This document shows, piece after piece, positions 35,860 through 44,879 of a stretch of 64,000 bases of DNA. Under the pieces are notes generated by a model. That model was not told the DNA's origin. It ran no database searches and was given only the letters and a program-made list of their open reading frames with translations. Each line of letters begins with the position of its first letter. Positions within the stretch are counted from its first letter, which is position 1. This DNA comes from Streptomyces sp. NBC_01231 (GTDB lineage: Bacteria; Actinomycetota; Actinomycetes; Streptomycetales; Streptomycetaceae), in NCBI GenBank assembly GCA_035999765.1, contig CP108521.1, forward strand, positions 10,044,001 to 10,108,000, read 5' to 3'. The translations under genes and the position numbers were made by a program.

Positions 35860-36255
35860 ATGCGGATCGGAGAGGTGGCCGAACAAGCGGGGGTAAGCGT
35901 TCGGTCGCTGCGCTACTACGAAGAGCAGGGGCTGCTCGGCTCCACGCGCAGCAGCGGTAAGCAGCGGCAATATCCGGACGGTGCGGTCGAGCGGGTCAAG
36001 ATGATCCAGAAGCTGTACGCCGCCGGCCTGACGAGCAGGCTCGTTCGCGAGGTCCTGCCACGGTGCATGAACGAGGGCCCTGTGACCTACGAGTTCGTCG
36101 AGAGCATCATCGCCGAACGGGCCCGCATCGACCGTCAGATCAACGACCTGACGCAAGTACGCGCCCGCCTCGACGAGATCGTCATCGCGGCGACCGACCC
36201 CGACCACCCCGACCACTGCCACCCTGTACCCTCCGATGTCCCCAGTACCGCCTGA
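35860..36255 (+). CDS. MerR-family transcriptional regulator
   Basis: A 131-residue MerR protein: RIGEVAEQAGVSVRSLRYYE then EQGLLGSTRSSGKQRQYPDG (winged HTH), KMIQKLYAAGLTSRLVREVL and a dimerisation helix (IAERARIDRQINDLTQVRAR). Two Cys are present (RCMNEG and DHCHPV near the C-terminus), compatible with metal or thiol-based electrophile sensing as in NmlR/AdhR-type members. It is convergent with an MDR gene whose promoter carries the operator described here and is the best candidate to bind all copies. Confidence 0.92.
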   Translation: MRIGEVAEQAGVSVRSLRYYEEQGLLGSTRSSGKQRQYPDGAVERVKMIQKLYAAGLTSRLVREVLPRCMNEGPVTYEFVESIIAERARIDRQINDLTQVRARLDEIVIAATDPDHPDHCHPVPSDVPSTA

Positions 36256-36395
36256 GGCCGACCGCCTCGGCGACCGGCCTCACCGCGCTCAGGGCCGCTG
36301 TACGCGCCAGCGCCTTGTCCGCTACGTACACGGTCCTGCCGCAGACCGCGCAACCAGCCTCCGCCCGGGTCAGCCGTATCAGAGCAGTACTGGGC

Positions 36396-37331
36396 TCACT
36401 CCATGGTGAGGACGATGCGTCCCTGGAGCCCGCCCTTGGCCATGTGCGCGTAGGCCTTGGAGGCGTCCTGCAACGGATAGGTCGTGGCTACGCGCAACGC
36501 CAGGTCTCCCGTCGTAGCCAGGTCGGACAGCATCGAGAGCCTCGCTCCGTCCGGGCCGACCTGGGTCAGCAGGACCCGGATGCCCCGCTCGGTCTGCGGC
36601 AGGGCGTCGAGCCGCGTGGTCACGAACCTGCCGCCGTCCGCCACGGCGCCCATGAGGGCCTGCCCCAGCACGGCCGTGTCCAGAACGGCGTCGACCCCTT
36701 CGGGACGCACCTTGCGGACGGCCTCGGCCGGCGCCTGCGACGCCGGCACGTACACATCGGCCCCCGCCACCTTCGTCGCGAACTCGCCATCGGGCGACAG
36801 GTCGCTCGCGATGACCACGGCTCCCTGGCGCTTCGCCAGCTGCACCGCGTAGCCGCCGACCGCCCCCTCCGCCCCGGTGATGAGCACGGTCTGGCCCGCT
36901 TCGATGCCGAGCAGTTCGACGGACTGGGCCGCAGTCAGACCGTTGAGAGGGATGGTGGCGGCGTGGGCGGGGTCGACACCCGCGGGCGCCGCGGCGATCG
37001 AATGCGAAGGCACCACGACGTACTCGGCCTGCCCCCGGTTCAGCCCCAGGGGCACGCCGTAGCTCAGCGCGATGACAGGCTGTCCGGGCGTCCAGTGGCT
37101 ACCCGGGCCGACGGCGTCGACAACGCCGGCGACATCCCAGCCGAGGCCGTAGGTGACCCCCTCCGGCGGAGCCGGGAAGAAGCCCGAGCTCCAGGCCATC
37201 AGATCGGTCGGGTTGAGTGAGGACGCCTGAACCTTGATGCGAATCTCGCTCAGGCCCGGAACCGGCTTGTCAACCTCGGCGACCTCGACAACATCCGGCC
37301 CTCCGAGCGAACGGTAAACGACTGCGCGCAT
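36396..37331 (-). CDS. MDR-family NADP-dependent oxidoreductase, putative MerR target
   Basis: A 311-residue zinc-free MDR protein: RAVVYRSLGGPDVVEVAEVD, ASSLNPTDLMAWSSG, GLGWDVAGVVDAVG, VLITGAEGAVGGYAVQLAKR (cofactor loop) and LQGRIVLTME at the end. Quinone or enone reduction is likely. ATG at 37331 follows GGAGGAG. A MerR-type promoter lies about 100 nt upstream. It is convergent with the MerR gene. Confidence 0.9.
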   Translation of the reverse strand: MRAVVYRSLGGPDVVEVAEVDKPVPGLSEIRIKVQASSLNPTDLMAWSSGFFPAPPEGVTYGLGWDVAGVVDAVGPGSHWTPGQPVIALSYGVPLGLNRGQAEYVVVPSHSIAAAPAGVDPAHAATIPLNGLTAAQSVELLGIEAGQTVLITGAEGAVGGYAVQLAKRQGAVVIASDLSPDGEFATKVAGADVYVPASQAPAEAVRKVRPEGVDAVLDTAVLGQALMGAVADGGRFVTTRLDALPQTERGIRVLLTQVGPDGARLSMLSDLATTGDLALRVATTYPLQDASKAYAHMAKGGLQGRIVLTME

Positions 37332-37433
37332 GAGTACTCCTCCGGTAAGTCGCACCTGCTCGCAGCAGGCGCGGAAGATCTTTGATCTAGGGAAACGATG
37401 TCCGCGGTGAACTGCGGAGCACGAACAGCCACC

Positions 37434-37465
37434 ACGGTAAAACCTGACGCTAACGTCAGATGCAA
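37434..37465 (-). promoter_or_regulatory. MerR-type promoter of the MDR gene
   Basis: Read on the minus strand: TTGCAT (37465-37460), 20-nt spacer CTGACGTTAGCGTCAGGTTT, then TACCGT (37439-37434). The spacer holds the dyad CTGACG-CTAA-CGTCAG, the most perfect of the set. It lies 103 nt before the MDR start and resembles the promoters at 33371 and 44753. Confidence 0.78.
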
Positions 37466-37586
37466 GTCGACGCGTCTGCCGTCCCGATTCCCAGGTGCGG
37501 AAGCTGATCGATAAATCGAGGTTCGGGAGGGCAGGCGGCGCCATCCGGGCCGGTCGGCCCGGATGGCGATGAACCGGGCCGGTCAG

Positions 37587-37885
37587 GCTGATGCCGGTGT
37601 GAGGGCGACTTGGTGGCCTTGGGGCTGGAGCTGGCGGAGAGATCGCGGGTCTTGCGGGCGGGGTCGAGGTGGCGGCGGTGCCAGTCGGCGCCGAGCTCCT
37701 GCTAGGAGGCATCCGGGTCGTTGATCAGGTGCCAGGCGATGACGAGTATCGAGCGTGCGACGGCGACCAGGGCTTTGGCATGGCCGCGGCGTTTGACGAT
37801 GCGTCGGTAGCGGGCGCCGAGGAAGGTGTTGGTGCGGGCAGCGGCGTCTGCGGCCTCGCTGAGGGCGCCCTTGGCAGATCAAGGC
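37587..37885 (-). pseudogene. IS110-family transposase C-terminal remnant
   Basis: The minus strand reads KGALSEAADAAARTNTFLGA, KALVAVARSILVIAWHLIND then PDAS, an in-frame TAG (plus CTA near 37703), and QELGADWHRRHLDPARKTRD; the end RQLQPQGHQVALTPA is in another frame. This is the C-terminal region of IS110 transposases with at least one stop and one frameshift. Between 37466 and 37586 I see nothing. Confidence 0.75.
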
Positions 37886-38805
37886 GCCCACTGAGGCACC
37901 GCACGTTGGGAGGCGCGGAAGGCCAGGGGGGTACGACCGGTGTGGCGTTGGAAGAACTTGCCGAAGTGGGTGGCGCTGGTGAAGCCGAGGTGGGCTGCGA
38001 TGGTGGCGGCGGGTTCGGTGCCGTGGGCGAGGAGGCGCTTGGCCTCCAGGGCGAGGCGCTGGTCGAGGTAGTCCTTTGCGCTGAGGCCCGCTGCGCTCTG
38101 GACGGCGCGGGTGAGGGTGCGGGTGGAGTAGCCGAGCTCGCGGGCGTAGTCGTCGATGCGATGGGTGCGGGGGAAGCCTCGTTCGACGGCGTCGCGGAAC
38201 CGCAGGAAGGGCTCGGGGGCGGATTCCGCGGCCTGGCCGTGCTGCTGCTGGTTGGCGAGGCGCAGGAGGACCACGTCGAGCAGACGGTGCAGCAGGGCGG
38301 TGTGGACCGGGAGCGGATGGCGGTCCGACCGGGAGAACTCCGCGGCCAGTTGCTCGGCCGCAGAGGTCAGTGCGGGGGCTTCAGAAGGGTCGGGGCTGTA
38401 CAAGGGCATCGGGGCAGTGGTGGTGCCGAGGCCGGCCAGTTCCGCGGTCTCGGGGGCGATGAAGTCCTCCTGCAGCAGGATCAGGATGGCCTCGGCCTGG
38501 TCGGGATTCTGCCACTGGTGCACCTGGCCGGGCCGGATCCACAGCCAGGAGCCGGGCGATAGTACGTATCCGGTGAAGTCGACGCGGTGGCGCAGGGTGC
38601 CGGAGGTGACCAGCAGCAGGGCGTGGAAGTCCTGCCTGTGCGGGGTGGCGATGTGCCAGGGCCAGTCACGGGTGCGGTCGCGGAAGTCGGCCAGGGTCAT
38701 CACCTCCAGGCCGCCGGCGGATCCGGCCGGAGGCTGGAAGACCACCTTCGGAAGCCCCGTCTCCCGCTGACCGGACTTCTGCCGCGCTTGTCGCCTGTGG
38801 ACCAT
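37879..38805 (-). CDS. AraC-family transcriptional regulator
   Basis: A 308-residue AraC protein with an N-terminal cupin-like ligand domain (HALLLVTSGTLRHRVDFTGY, then LSPGSWLWIRPGQVHQW) and a C-terminal double HTH (RIDDYARELGYSTRTLTRAV and IAAHLGFTSATHFGKFFQRH). It is divergent from the metallo-beta-lactamase-fold gene, 189 nt away, which it probably regulates. The frame is open far upstream; ATG at 38805 gives the usual length, though its RBS is weak. Its 3' end overlaps the IS110 remnant by 7 nt. Confidence 0.9.
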   Translation of the reverse strand: MVHRRQARQKSGQRETGLPKVVFQPPAGSAGGLEVMTLADFRDRTRDWPWHIATPHRQDFHALLLVTSGTLRHRVDFTGYVLSPGSWLWIRPGQVHQWQNPDQAEAILILLQEDFIAPETAELAGLGTTTAPMPLYSPDPSEAPALTSAAEQLAAEFSRSDRHPLPVHTALLHRLLDVVLLRLANQQQHGQAAESAPEPFLRFRDAVERGFPRTHRIDDYARELGYSTRTLTRAVQSAAGLSAKDYLDQRLALEAKRLLAHGTEPAATIAAHLGFTSATHFGKFFQRHTGRTPLAFRASQRAVPQWAP

Positions 38806-38994
38806 CACGAGACCGCAGCGTACCTCGCCGGACGTCGGCTTCCGCCGCAGTATGGAGCTGTTCCACGGGGCGGTCCGCCCGCAGCGTGGAAGCCGGTCGT
38901 GTCCGCTGCGGCCGATGGTCGGCCGTGAGCCGGACGCCAATGATCCGGCCCCTTCCCAGGTCCCCCTCACTCGCACTTCGACAGGAGCAGAGCC

Positions 38995-39777
38995 ATGCAC
39001 GGCACCTTCACCGTCATCGACAAGGGCCAGGTCCGCATCCACAGTTACACCGCGCCCGAGGACGGTCTGGACGTCAATACCCAGCTGATCGAGACGCCGT
39101 CGCGGATCATCGCCGTCGACGCGCAGTTCGTCCTGGCGTACGCCGACGAGGTCGTCGCCTACGCCAAGCAGCTCGGCAAGCCGCTCGACCGCCTGGTCAT
39201 CAGCCATGCTCACCCGGATCACTACCAGGGTGCGGCCCGCTTCGGCGTCCCCGTGCACGCCCTGCCGGAGACCATCGCGGAGATCGTCGCCACAGGCGAC
39301 AAGACCGATCTGCCCACCGGCGTCCCGATCCCGCTCGCCGACATGACCCCGACCGTGGAGATCACCCCCGGCACCGAGGTCATCGACGGCATCCCGTTCG
39401 TGTTCGAGAAGGTCACCGGCGGCGAGATCCACACCACCCTCGTGATCAAGCTGCCCGAGCAAGGCGTCCTGGTCGCCCAGGACGTCGTCTACAACCGCAC
39501 CCACCTGTGGTTCCTGGACAAGGACTTCGACGGCTGGCAGGCCAACATCGACCGCTTCGCCGCCGAGACCGAGTACGACACCATCCTGCCCGGCCACGGC
39601 GAGCCGACCACCCCTGCCATCTGGGCCGAGCTGACCGACTACGTCAACGCCGGCCGTGAACTCCTCGGTGACGACGGCGACGCCTACAAGAAGGCCATCA
39701 CCGCCCGCTATCCCGCCTACCAGGGCGCAGCCCTCATCGACGTCGCCAACGCCTACATGTTCGGCCCCAAGAGCTGA
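38995..39777 (+). CDS. Metallo-beta-lactamase-fold hydrolase
   Basis: A 260-residue MBL-fold protein. The metal motif is SHAHPDHYQG (HxHxDH), with further ligands expected at His in GGEIHTTLVIK, Asp in LVAQDVVYN and His in LPGHGEPT. No signal peptide, so cytosolic. Substrate unknown: glyoxalase II-like, quorum-lactone or other ester hydrolysis are all possible. ATG follows AGGAG. It is divergent from the AraC gene. Confidence 0.9.
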   Translation: MHGTFTVIDKGQVRIHSYTAPEDGLDVNTQLIETPSRIIAVDAQFVLAYADEVVAYAKQLGKPLDRLVISHAHPDHYQGAARFGVPVHALPETIAEIVATGDKTDLPTGVPIPLADMTPTVEITPGTEVIDGIPFVFEKVTGGEIHTTLVIKLPEQGVLVAQDVVYNRTHLWFLDKDFDGWQANIDRFAAETEYDTILPGHGEPTTPAIWAELTDYVNAGRELLGDDGDAYKKAITARYPAYQGAALIDVANAYMFGPKS

Positions 39778-40196
39778 CGCGTCTACCAGGCCGGCGACGC
39801 CCACCTCCACACTTTCCTGCAACACCAACGGCGCAGGACGCCGTGCTGGAGATCGTGCCGGTGCGCGAGTAGGGGGGTCACCTGCGAGTCCCCGAGGATG
39901 AACAGAGCGTCGAGGAAGTGCGCCGTGATCTGCCGTGGCCGTGAGCCGCCACCACGAGTTGTGGCCTCCTCGCCGCACTAGGTCGAAATCCAATCCAGTG
40001 CCCAGTGAGCGCCCGGGCCACCCATCGGCAGGGCGAAGGCGCGGCACAACGCCGGCGACGGACTTCGTCCCACCACTACCGGCACCGTCCGCGCCTGTCG
40101 GCTCAGATCGCCAGCACCGGCCGAAAAGGCCGGGGGCGACGGGATCACCTGCCACATCGGGGGGGATCGGAGCGGGCCAGGGTTTCGGGCCGACGA
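39778..40196. other. Gap with debris, no intact gene
   Basis: About 420 nt between the MBL-fold gene and the subtilase terminator. A plus frame near 39829-39870 reads AQDAVLEIVPVRE then stop, which looks like the tail of a lost gene. I found no other coding or RNA signal. Confidence 0.4.
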
Positions 40197-40234
40197 GATC
40201 CGCCCGCGCACTCGGGGGAGTGCGCGGGCGGATC
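40197..40234 (-). terminator. Strong terminator of the subtilase gene
   Basis: GATCCGCCCGCGCACTC (40197-40213) and its exact complement (40218-40234) make a perfect 17-bp stem with a GGGG loop, 26 nt past the subtilase stop. No U-run, as is common for Streptomyces terminators. Confidence 0.85.
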
Positions 40235-40260
40235 GCTCACCAACGGCTACCGGGTCGTGG

Positions 40261-43200
40261 CTACGGCGTGACGGTCAGCGCCGTGTGTCCGAGGGTGGTC
40301 GTGCCGTCGCTGTACTCGACGGCGCCGACGTACCGTTGGCCGCGTGTGGCATCCGGCCATGACACCGTGACCTGCGGACGGTCGCCTGCTGAGACGTGCT
40401 GCTGGGCCGGGGTGATGGTGGGTGTCACGGCCGGGGTGCTCTGGCCGACCTTCCAGCTCCAGAGCGTGTACTGCTGGCTGGTGGTGCCGGCCGGCAGTTC
40501 GTACTGGAGGACGTAGACGTCGTAGTCGCCGGGCGGCAGGTCGACGTGCTCGTCGGAGCCGGGGCCGGCCCAGTCGCCGACGTGGTTGCCGTCGGTGTCG
40601 AAGGCGTACAGGTCGAGGTTGCTGCCGGGGACGTGGTCCGCGGAGGTGATGGCGAACCGGGTGAAGGGGACGCCTGCGGGGACGTGGACGCGGTGTTTGA
40701 CGACGGCGTCGTTGGTGCGCTGACTCATGGTGAAGTCGGCCTGGTCGGTGCCGGTGAGGGTGCCGGTGGTCTTCTCGCCGGTGTAGAGGGATGCCTTCGC
40801 GGTCAGCTCGCCGTTCCAGTCGACCCCGGTCCTCAGCGTCGCGGAGCCAGTGCCGGTGACCGTGGCCTCGCGCGGGGCGGAGAACGCTACGGAGCGCAGG
40901 GCGATCGGACTGGTGACCTCGTGGTGGCTGTGCGCGTCGCTCAGCGTCAGGGAGCCGAAGGACCAGATGTCGTGGGCCGCACTCGTCCGCTCGAACGTCA
41001 CCTTGTACGACGCCGACGCGCCCGGCGCGAGCGTCAGCCGCTTCGGGGTGACCTCGGCGCGGAAGCCCGGCGGGGTCTGCAGCGTCGCCTTGTATGTGGC
41101 GGTCTGCGCCGTGACGTTGGTGACCGTGCGCGTCACGGTCTGCCTGCCCAGTAGGTCGCCGACCGCGATCGAGGGGTAGTTGAGGTCGCTGGGGTCGGTC
41201 TTGGTGGCCGTGGCGCAGGCGTCGGTGCCGTCCTCGGTGGCCGGCTTCTGGCCGATCGCGCAGACGTACGCGGTCCAGTCGGCGGAGGTGGAGTCGTAGA
41301 CCAGGCCGGGGTCGGTGGCCCGGGTGACCCGGGGCAGGCCCGCGCCGTAGTCGAGGGGCGAGGCGGAGTCGGCCAGGTTGCGGCCGATGGGGTCGCCGTT
41401 CTCGTCGGTGGGTGTGGCCGTCGTCATCAGCGCCGACTTGATCTCCATCGGCGACCAGTCGGGGTGCAGCTGCCGCAGCAGCGCGGCGAGGCCGGCGATG
41501 TGCGGGGACGACAACGAAGTGCCGTCGATGAAGCTGAACTGGCCGGGGTAGTAGCTGGCGCTGCCGGGCACCACGCCCGCCGGGATGAGCTGGCCGAAGG
41601 AGGCGATGTCGGGCTTGAGCAGGTCACCATCGCTGAAGTGGTCCGGGCCGCTGGAGGAGAAGGAGGTGATCTCCCGGGTGGCCTTGTGGCTGCTCTTCGA
41701 GGGCGTGAACCGGGCGGTCGCGCCGGCCTGAGAGGCGTACGCGTGGATCGCCTTCGCGTCGTCGATGCCGACCTGGATCGTGGGCACCGAGAAAACGTAC
41801 GGGGGCAGGAACTCGTCGTAGGCCGGGGTGTCGGTGAACACGAGCCCCTTGCCGCCGACGGCAAGGACCTCGTCCGACTTGGAGTCTTCCCAGGTGCCGG
41901 CACCGCCTCGGTCGCAGACGATGATCTTACCCTTCGCCTGTGCCGGGTCGAGCGTGCCCGTCGCGCACAGCGCGGCCCTGCCGGCGTCCGAGCCGTCCTT
42001 GCGTACGGCGGCTGCCTCGACCAGCGGGGCAGTGCCGGCACCCGGGTTCAGGCCCACGCGGGTGTAGCGGCGGCCGTCGCCGAGGACCAGGGAGGTGGTG
42101 TACTGGGTGTCGTGCGTGGCTGCGGCGACCGTCGTGACCCACGGGCCGGTGTGGTGCACCGAGTCCGGGCCGCCGTTGTTGGCGGCCGCGGCGATGAACA
42201 CGCCCGCCTTGGCCGCGTTGAACAGGGCCTCCAGATGGGGCTGCTCGGTGAGGGTGCCGGTGACGGAGTAGTTGATGACGTCGACGCCGTCCGCCACGGC
42301 CCGGTCGATCGCGGCGGTGAGGTCCGCGATCGGGCAGCCGAAGCCCGGCCAGCACGCCTTGTAGAAGGCGAGGCGGGCAGCCGGGGCGACACCGCTGAGC
42401 CGGCCCTCTGCGTTGCTGCCGGGTACCGACGCGGCGACGCCGTAGGTCCCGGCGGCCGTGCTGCCGTCGTGCGTGCCGTGGCTGCTGGTGTCCAACGGCG
42501 AGGGGGTGTCCTCACTGTCCGCGGGGACGCCCGCACCAAACCACTGCGCGCCGATCACCTTGTTGTTGCAGGTCACCTTGCGCGCCGGATCCTCGCCCGG
42601 GTCGCAGTCGCCGTGCCACTTCCTGGCGATGGCCTCGGCGTCGGGACGCGGCTGCGGCAGCGCGGCGAACATCGGGTTCGAGGGGTCGAAGCCGGTGTCC
42701 ACGACCCCGACGATCACGCCTTCTCCGGCGTGCTCGGGGCCGCCCGCCTTCGCCCACAGCCCTTTGGGGCCGGAGAGGCCCAGGAGACGGGGGATGTCGG
42801 GGAACTGGGCCGGGCGGGTCGTCAGGGGCGTCTTGGAGCCCGGGGCGTGCGGTGTCCGGGCGGCTGCGGGAGTGGGGTCCGTGCCCTCGGCCCGGCCCCG
42901 GCCGTCGATCACGGTCCGGATGTGGGTTTCCGCCCGGCCGTCCGCTCCCGCCCCTGGCCCATGGCCCGGGCCCGTCGACGCCGGCTGGGTGACCGTGTTC
43001 CGGGTCACCGAGACGACACCGGGCGTCGAGGCCAGCTTCGCGGCCTGCCGACCGGTCAGTTCGGCGGCGAACCCGTTGAACGTGTAGGAGTAGTCGTAGA
43101 GCGTCTCGACGCCCGGCACGGCGTCGAGGACCCGCTCCCGGCGGTCGTCCAGGTACGCCACGTACTTCTCGACGGAGGCGGAGGCGGCGTCGAGCCGCTT

Positions 43201-43428
43201 GCCCGCCGCGGGTTCCGTCCGCTTCAGCCCCGGCAGGTCGCCCCTGTATCCGGCGACGGACTGGCCGCGGAGCTTCACGATGTATATGCCGTCGCCGTAA
43301 CTGGCGTCGTTGCCCGTGGTGTTGGAGGCGAAGGTGGGGGAGGTGGCCGCCGTGAGGGTCAGGGCTCCGGCGAGGAGGGACGCCAGAGTGGTGACGGCCA
43401 CTCTCCGGCGTCTGGGTGTGCGTGTCAC
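40261..43428 (-). CDS. Secreted subtilisin-like serine protease (S8) with PA and C-terminal beta domains
   Basis: A 1055-residue exported protease. GTG at 43428 gives a Sec signal (TRTPRRRRVAVTTLASLLAG then ALTLTAATSPTFA). Next come an I9 propeptide (GIYIVKLRGQSVAGYRG, later YTFNGFAAELTGRQAAKLAS), and the S8 domain with Asp in VIVGVVDTGFDPSNP, His in SSHGTHDGSTAAG and Ser in DGTSLSSPHIAGLAAL. A PA-type insertion lies between His and Ser (ALCATGTLDPAQAKGKIIVC). A fibronectin-like domain (QTVTRTVTNVTAQTATYKAT) and a Ca-type pre-peptidase-like domain (SNLDLYAFDTDGNHVGDWAG) end the protein. Extracellular protein degradation is expected. HGTHDGS is a variant of the usual HGTHVAS. Confidence 0.93.
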   Translation of the reverse strand: MTRTPRRRRVAVTTLASLLAGALTLTAATSPTFASNTTGNDASYGDGIYIVKLRGQSVAGYRGDLPGLKRTEPAAGKRLDAASASVEKYVAYLDDRRERVLDAVPGVETLYDYSYTFNGFAAELTGRQAAKLASTPGVVSVTRNTVTQPASTGPGHGPGAGADGRAETHIRTVIDGRGRAEGTDPTPAAARTPHAPGSKTPLTTRPAQFPDIPRLLGLSGPKGLWAKAGGPEHAGEGVIVGVVDTGFDPSNPMFAALPQPRPDAEAIARKWHGDCDPGEDPARKVTCNNKVIGAQWFGAGVPADSEDTPSPLDTSSHGTHDGSTAAGTYGVAASVPGSNAEGRLSGVAPAARLAFYKACWPGFGCPIADLTAAIDRAVADGVDVINYSVTGTLTEQPHLEALFNAAKAGVFIAAAANNGGPDSVHHTGPWVTTVAAATHDTQYTTSLVLGDGRRYTRVGLNPGAGTAPLVEAAAVRKDGSDAGRAALCATGTLDPAQAKGKIIVCDRGGAGTWEDSKSDEVLAVGGKGLVFTDTPAYDEFLPPYVFSVPTIQVGIDDAKAIHAYASQAGATARFTPSKSSHKATREITSFSSSGPDHFSDGDLLKPDIASFGQLIPAGVVPGSASYYPGQFSFIDGTSLSSPHIAGLAALLRQLHPDWSPMEIKSALMTTATPTDENGDPIGRNLADSASPLDYGAGLPRVTRATDPGLVYDSTSADWTAYVCAIGQKPATEDGTDACATATKTDPSDLNYPSIAVGDLLGRQTVTRTVTNVTAQTATYKATLQTPPGFRAEVTPKRLTLAPGASASYKVTFERTSAAHDIWSFGSLTLSDAHSHHEVTSPIALRSVAFSAPREATVTGTGSATLRTGVDWNGELTAKASLYTGEKTTGTLTGTDQADFTMSQRTNDAVVKHRVHVPAGVPFTRFAITSADHVPGSNLDLYAFDTDGNHVGDWAGPGSDEHVDLPPGDYDVYVLQYELPAGTTSQQYTLWSWKVGQSTPAVTPTITPAQQHVSAGDRPQVTVSWPDATRGQRYVGAVEYSDGTTTLGHTALTVTP

Positions 43429-43520
43429 GTGTGGTCCATATCGATCGGGCGCCGCAAAAGCGTCGGGCGCCGGGTGTCCGGCTTCCGTTCGCCTCTGCGG
43501 CTGTGGGGGGTGTTCGGGGG

Positions 43521-43937
43521 CTACGGCGTGACTGTCGAAGCCGTGCACCCGAGGGGGCTCGAACCGTCGGCGTATGCGACGGCGTCGAGGTACCGCGTGG
43601 CCTGCAAAGCAGGCCAGGTCACTGTGAGTTCGGCCCTCGTCCCCAGCCACCGTCGGGGTGACGGCGGCGGGGTGTCGGGTTCACCCTGGCCGGTCGTCCG
43701 GCTCCAGAACGTGTACTGCGAGGTCGTCTCGGCCGGTATGGCACATGCGGTGAGTGCGAGCACCGCGGCCAGGTGGTGGCGCACCTCGCGTGGATCCCGC
43801 GGGTCCACCACGTCGGTCAGCGGCGCCGGCAGGCCCGGGACTTCTTCGGGAGCGACATCGGATTGTTCGCGGGGCTGGTCAGCGCCGGTCGGGATCAGCG
43901 TGACGCGTCGGCAGGCACGGTCTTCCATTCGGATCAC
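43521..43937 (-). pseudogene. Chimera of ISAs1-type transposase start and subtilase tail
   Basis: Residues 1-70 contain VPGLPAPLTDVVDPRDPREV then RHHLAAVLALTACA, the N-terminal signature of ISAs1-type transposases. The frame then passes directly into IPAETTSQYTFWSRTTGQGE and ends YADGSSPLGCTASTVTP, a diverged copy of the C-terminus of the adjacent subtilase (LPAGTTSQQYTLWSWKVGQS ... TALTVTP). So a second subtilase gene existed here and an IS removed most of it. The 138-residue frame is open but unlikely to be functional. Confidence 0.78.
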
Positions 43938-44171
43938 GGGACGTGGAAGATTCCATGATCGTGGAAGTCGTGCCTGCCGGACTCCGGGGCCCGACGAGCT
44001 GACGGATCGTCACGACTGCGGCAATTACGCGGCAACGCCGAGGCCTTGGCCCCGAAGAAGCTCATTGAGTGCCGGGAACCAGCAAGGTGCGTGCATCAGG
44101 CCCGGGATGCGTCACGGCCTCCACCAGTCCCGGAGCGTTTCAATGAGCGGGTGCGTCGGGCATCGCCTCAC

Positions 44172-44639
44172 TTACCGCGGGAATCGCTCCTCCGTGACCT
44201 CCATGGCCTGGATGAGCGCGCCGTCGGGGTCGTAGAACAGGAACGAACGGGTTCCGGGGTAGGGGGACCAGATGTAGTCGGTCTGAACCTCGATGCCGGC
44301 GGCCTTGACACGCTGGAAGAGGTCATCGATGTCGGGCACATCGATCCCCAGCTCCGTGATGCCTGTCTTGCCGTAGCGCAGGTACTCGTCCGGAGCCTTG
44401 GTGGAGCGCGGATTGGCGGCCTGCTGCAGTTCCAGCGTCGCGCCATCCTTGTCGGCGACGACCACGATCCGGGTCGCCGCGTCCTTCACGCCCAGAATGT
44501 CGTCGAGGGTCGAGGAGTCGAACAAGTTTCCGGGCTCGGTAGTCTCCACCAACACGTTCTTGAATCCCAGGAGGTCCTGGTAGAAGAGCAGCGATCGGTC
44601 CAGATCGCTCACGATGATGCAGATGTGATTGAAGCTCAC
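44172..44639 (-). CDS. Glyoxalase/VOC-family protein, putative MerR target
   Basis: A 155-residue vicinal-oxygen-chelate protein with two beta-alpha-beta-beta-beta repeats: FNHICIIVSDLDRSLLFYQD (first metal His) and ITELGIDVPDIDDLFQRVKA, with TLELQQ and RSFLFYDPDGALIQAMEV supplying likely Glu ligands. Lactoylglutathione-lyase-like detoxification or ring-cleaving dioxygenase activity are both possible. GTG at 44639 follows AGAGGA. The MerR-type promoter lies 114 nt upstream. Confidence 0.9.
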   Translation of the reverse strand: MSFNHICIIVSDLDRSLLFYQDLLGFKNVLVETTEPGNLFDSSTLDDILGVKDAATRIVVVADKDGATLELQQAANPRSTKAPDEYLRYGKTGITELGIDVPDIDDLFQRVKAAGIEVQTDYIWSPYPGTRSFLFYDPDGALIQAMEVTEERFPR

Positions 44640-44752
44640 GATGTTCCTCTGTGGGGTGAGGTTGCGGTCACCGCAGGCACTACTGGTCCGGCGGCACTGA
44701 TGCAGGCCAGCCGACGGACAACTCCCGCCGCTGGTCTGCAACTTCACCCGCA

Positions 44753-44784
44753 ACGGTAGAACCTGACACTAGTGGCAGGTGCAA
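44753..44784 (-). promoter_or_regulatory. MerR-type promoter of the VOC gene
   Basis: Read on the minus strand: TTGCAC (44784-44779), 20-nt spacer CTGCCACTAGTGTCAGGTTC, then TACCGT (44758-44753). The 28-nt block containing the -35 and dyad matches the promoter at 33370-33397 at about 25 positions, and the -10 equals that at 37434. Confidence 0.78.
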
Positions 44785-44879
44785 GTCTTTCGAGGTGAGA
44801 CTTCCGCAAGGAGACAGACCGAGGTGGCGGCCGGCAAGGCGAGTGACCGCCCACCACTCAGGCGCCCCCGGCGGCCCGT

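Noticed and set aside
41464-44235. 923-codon plus frame opposite the subtilase
   Set aside because: Shadow of the protease gene.
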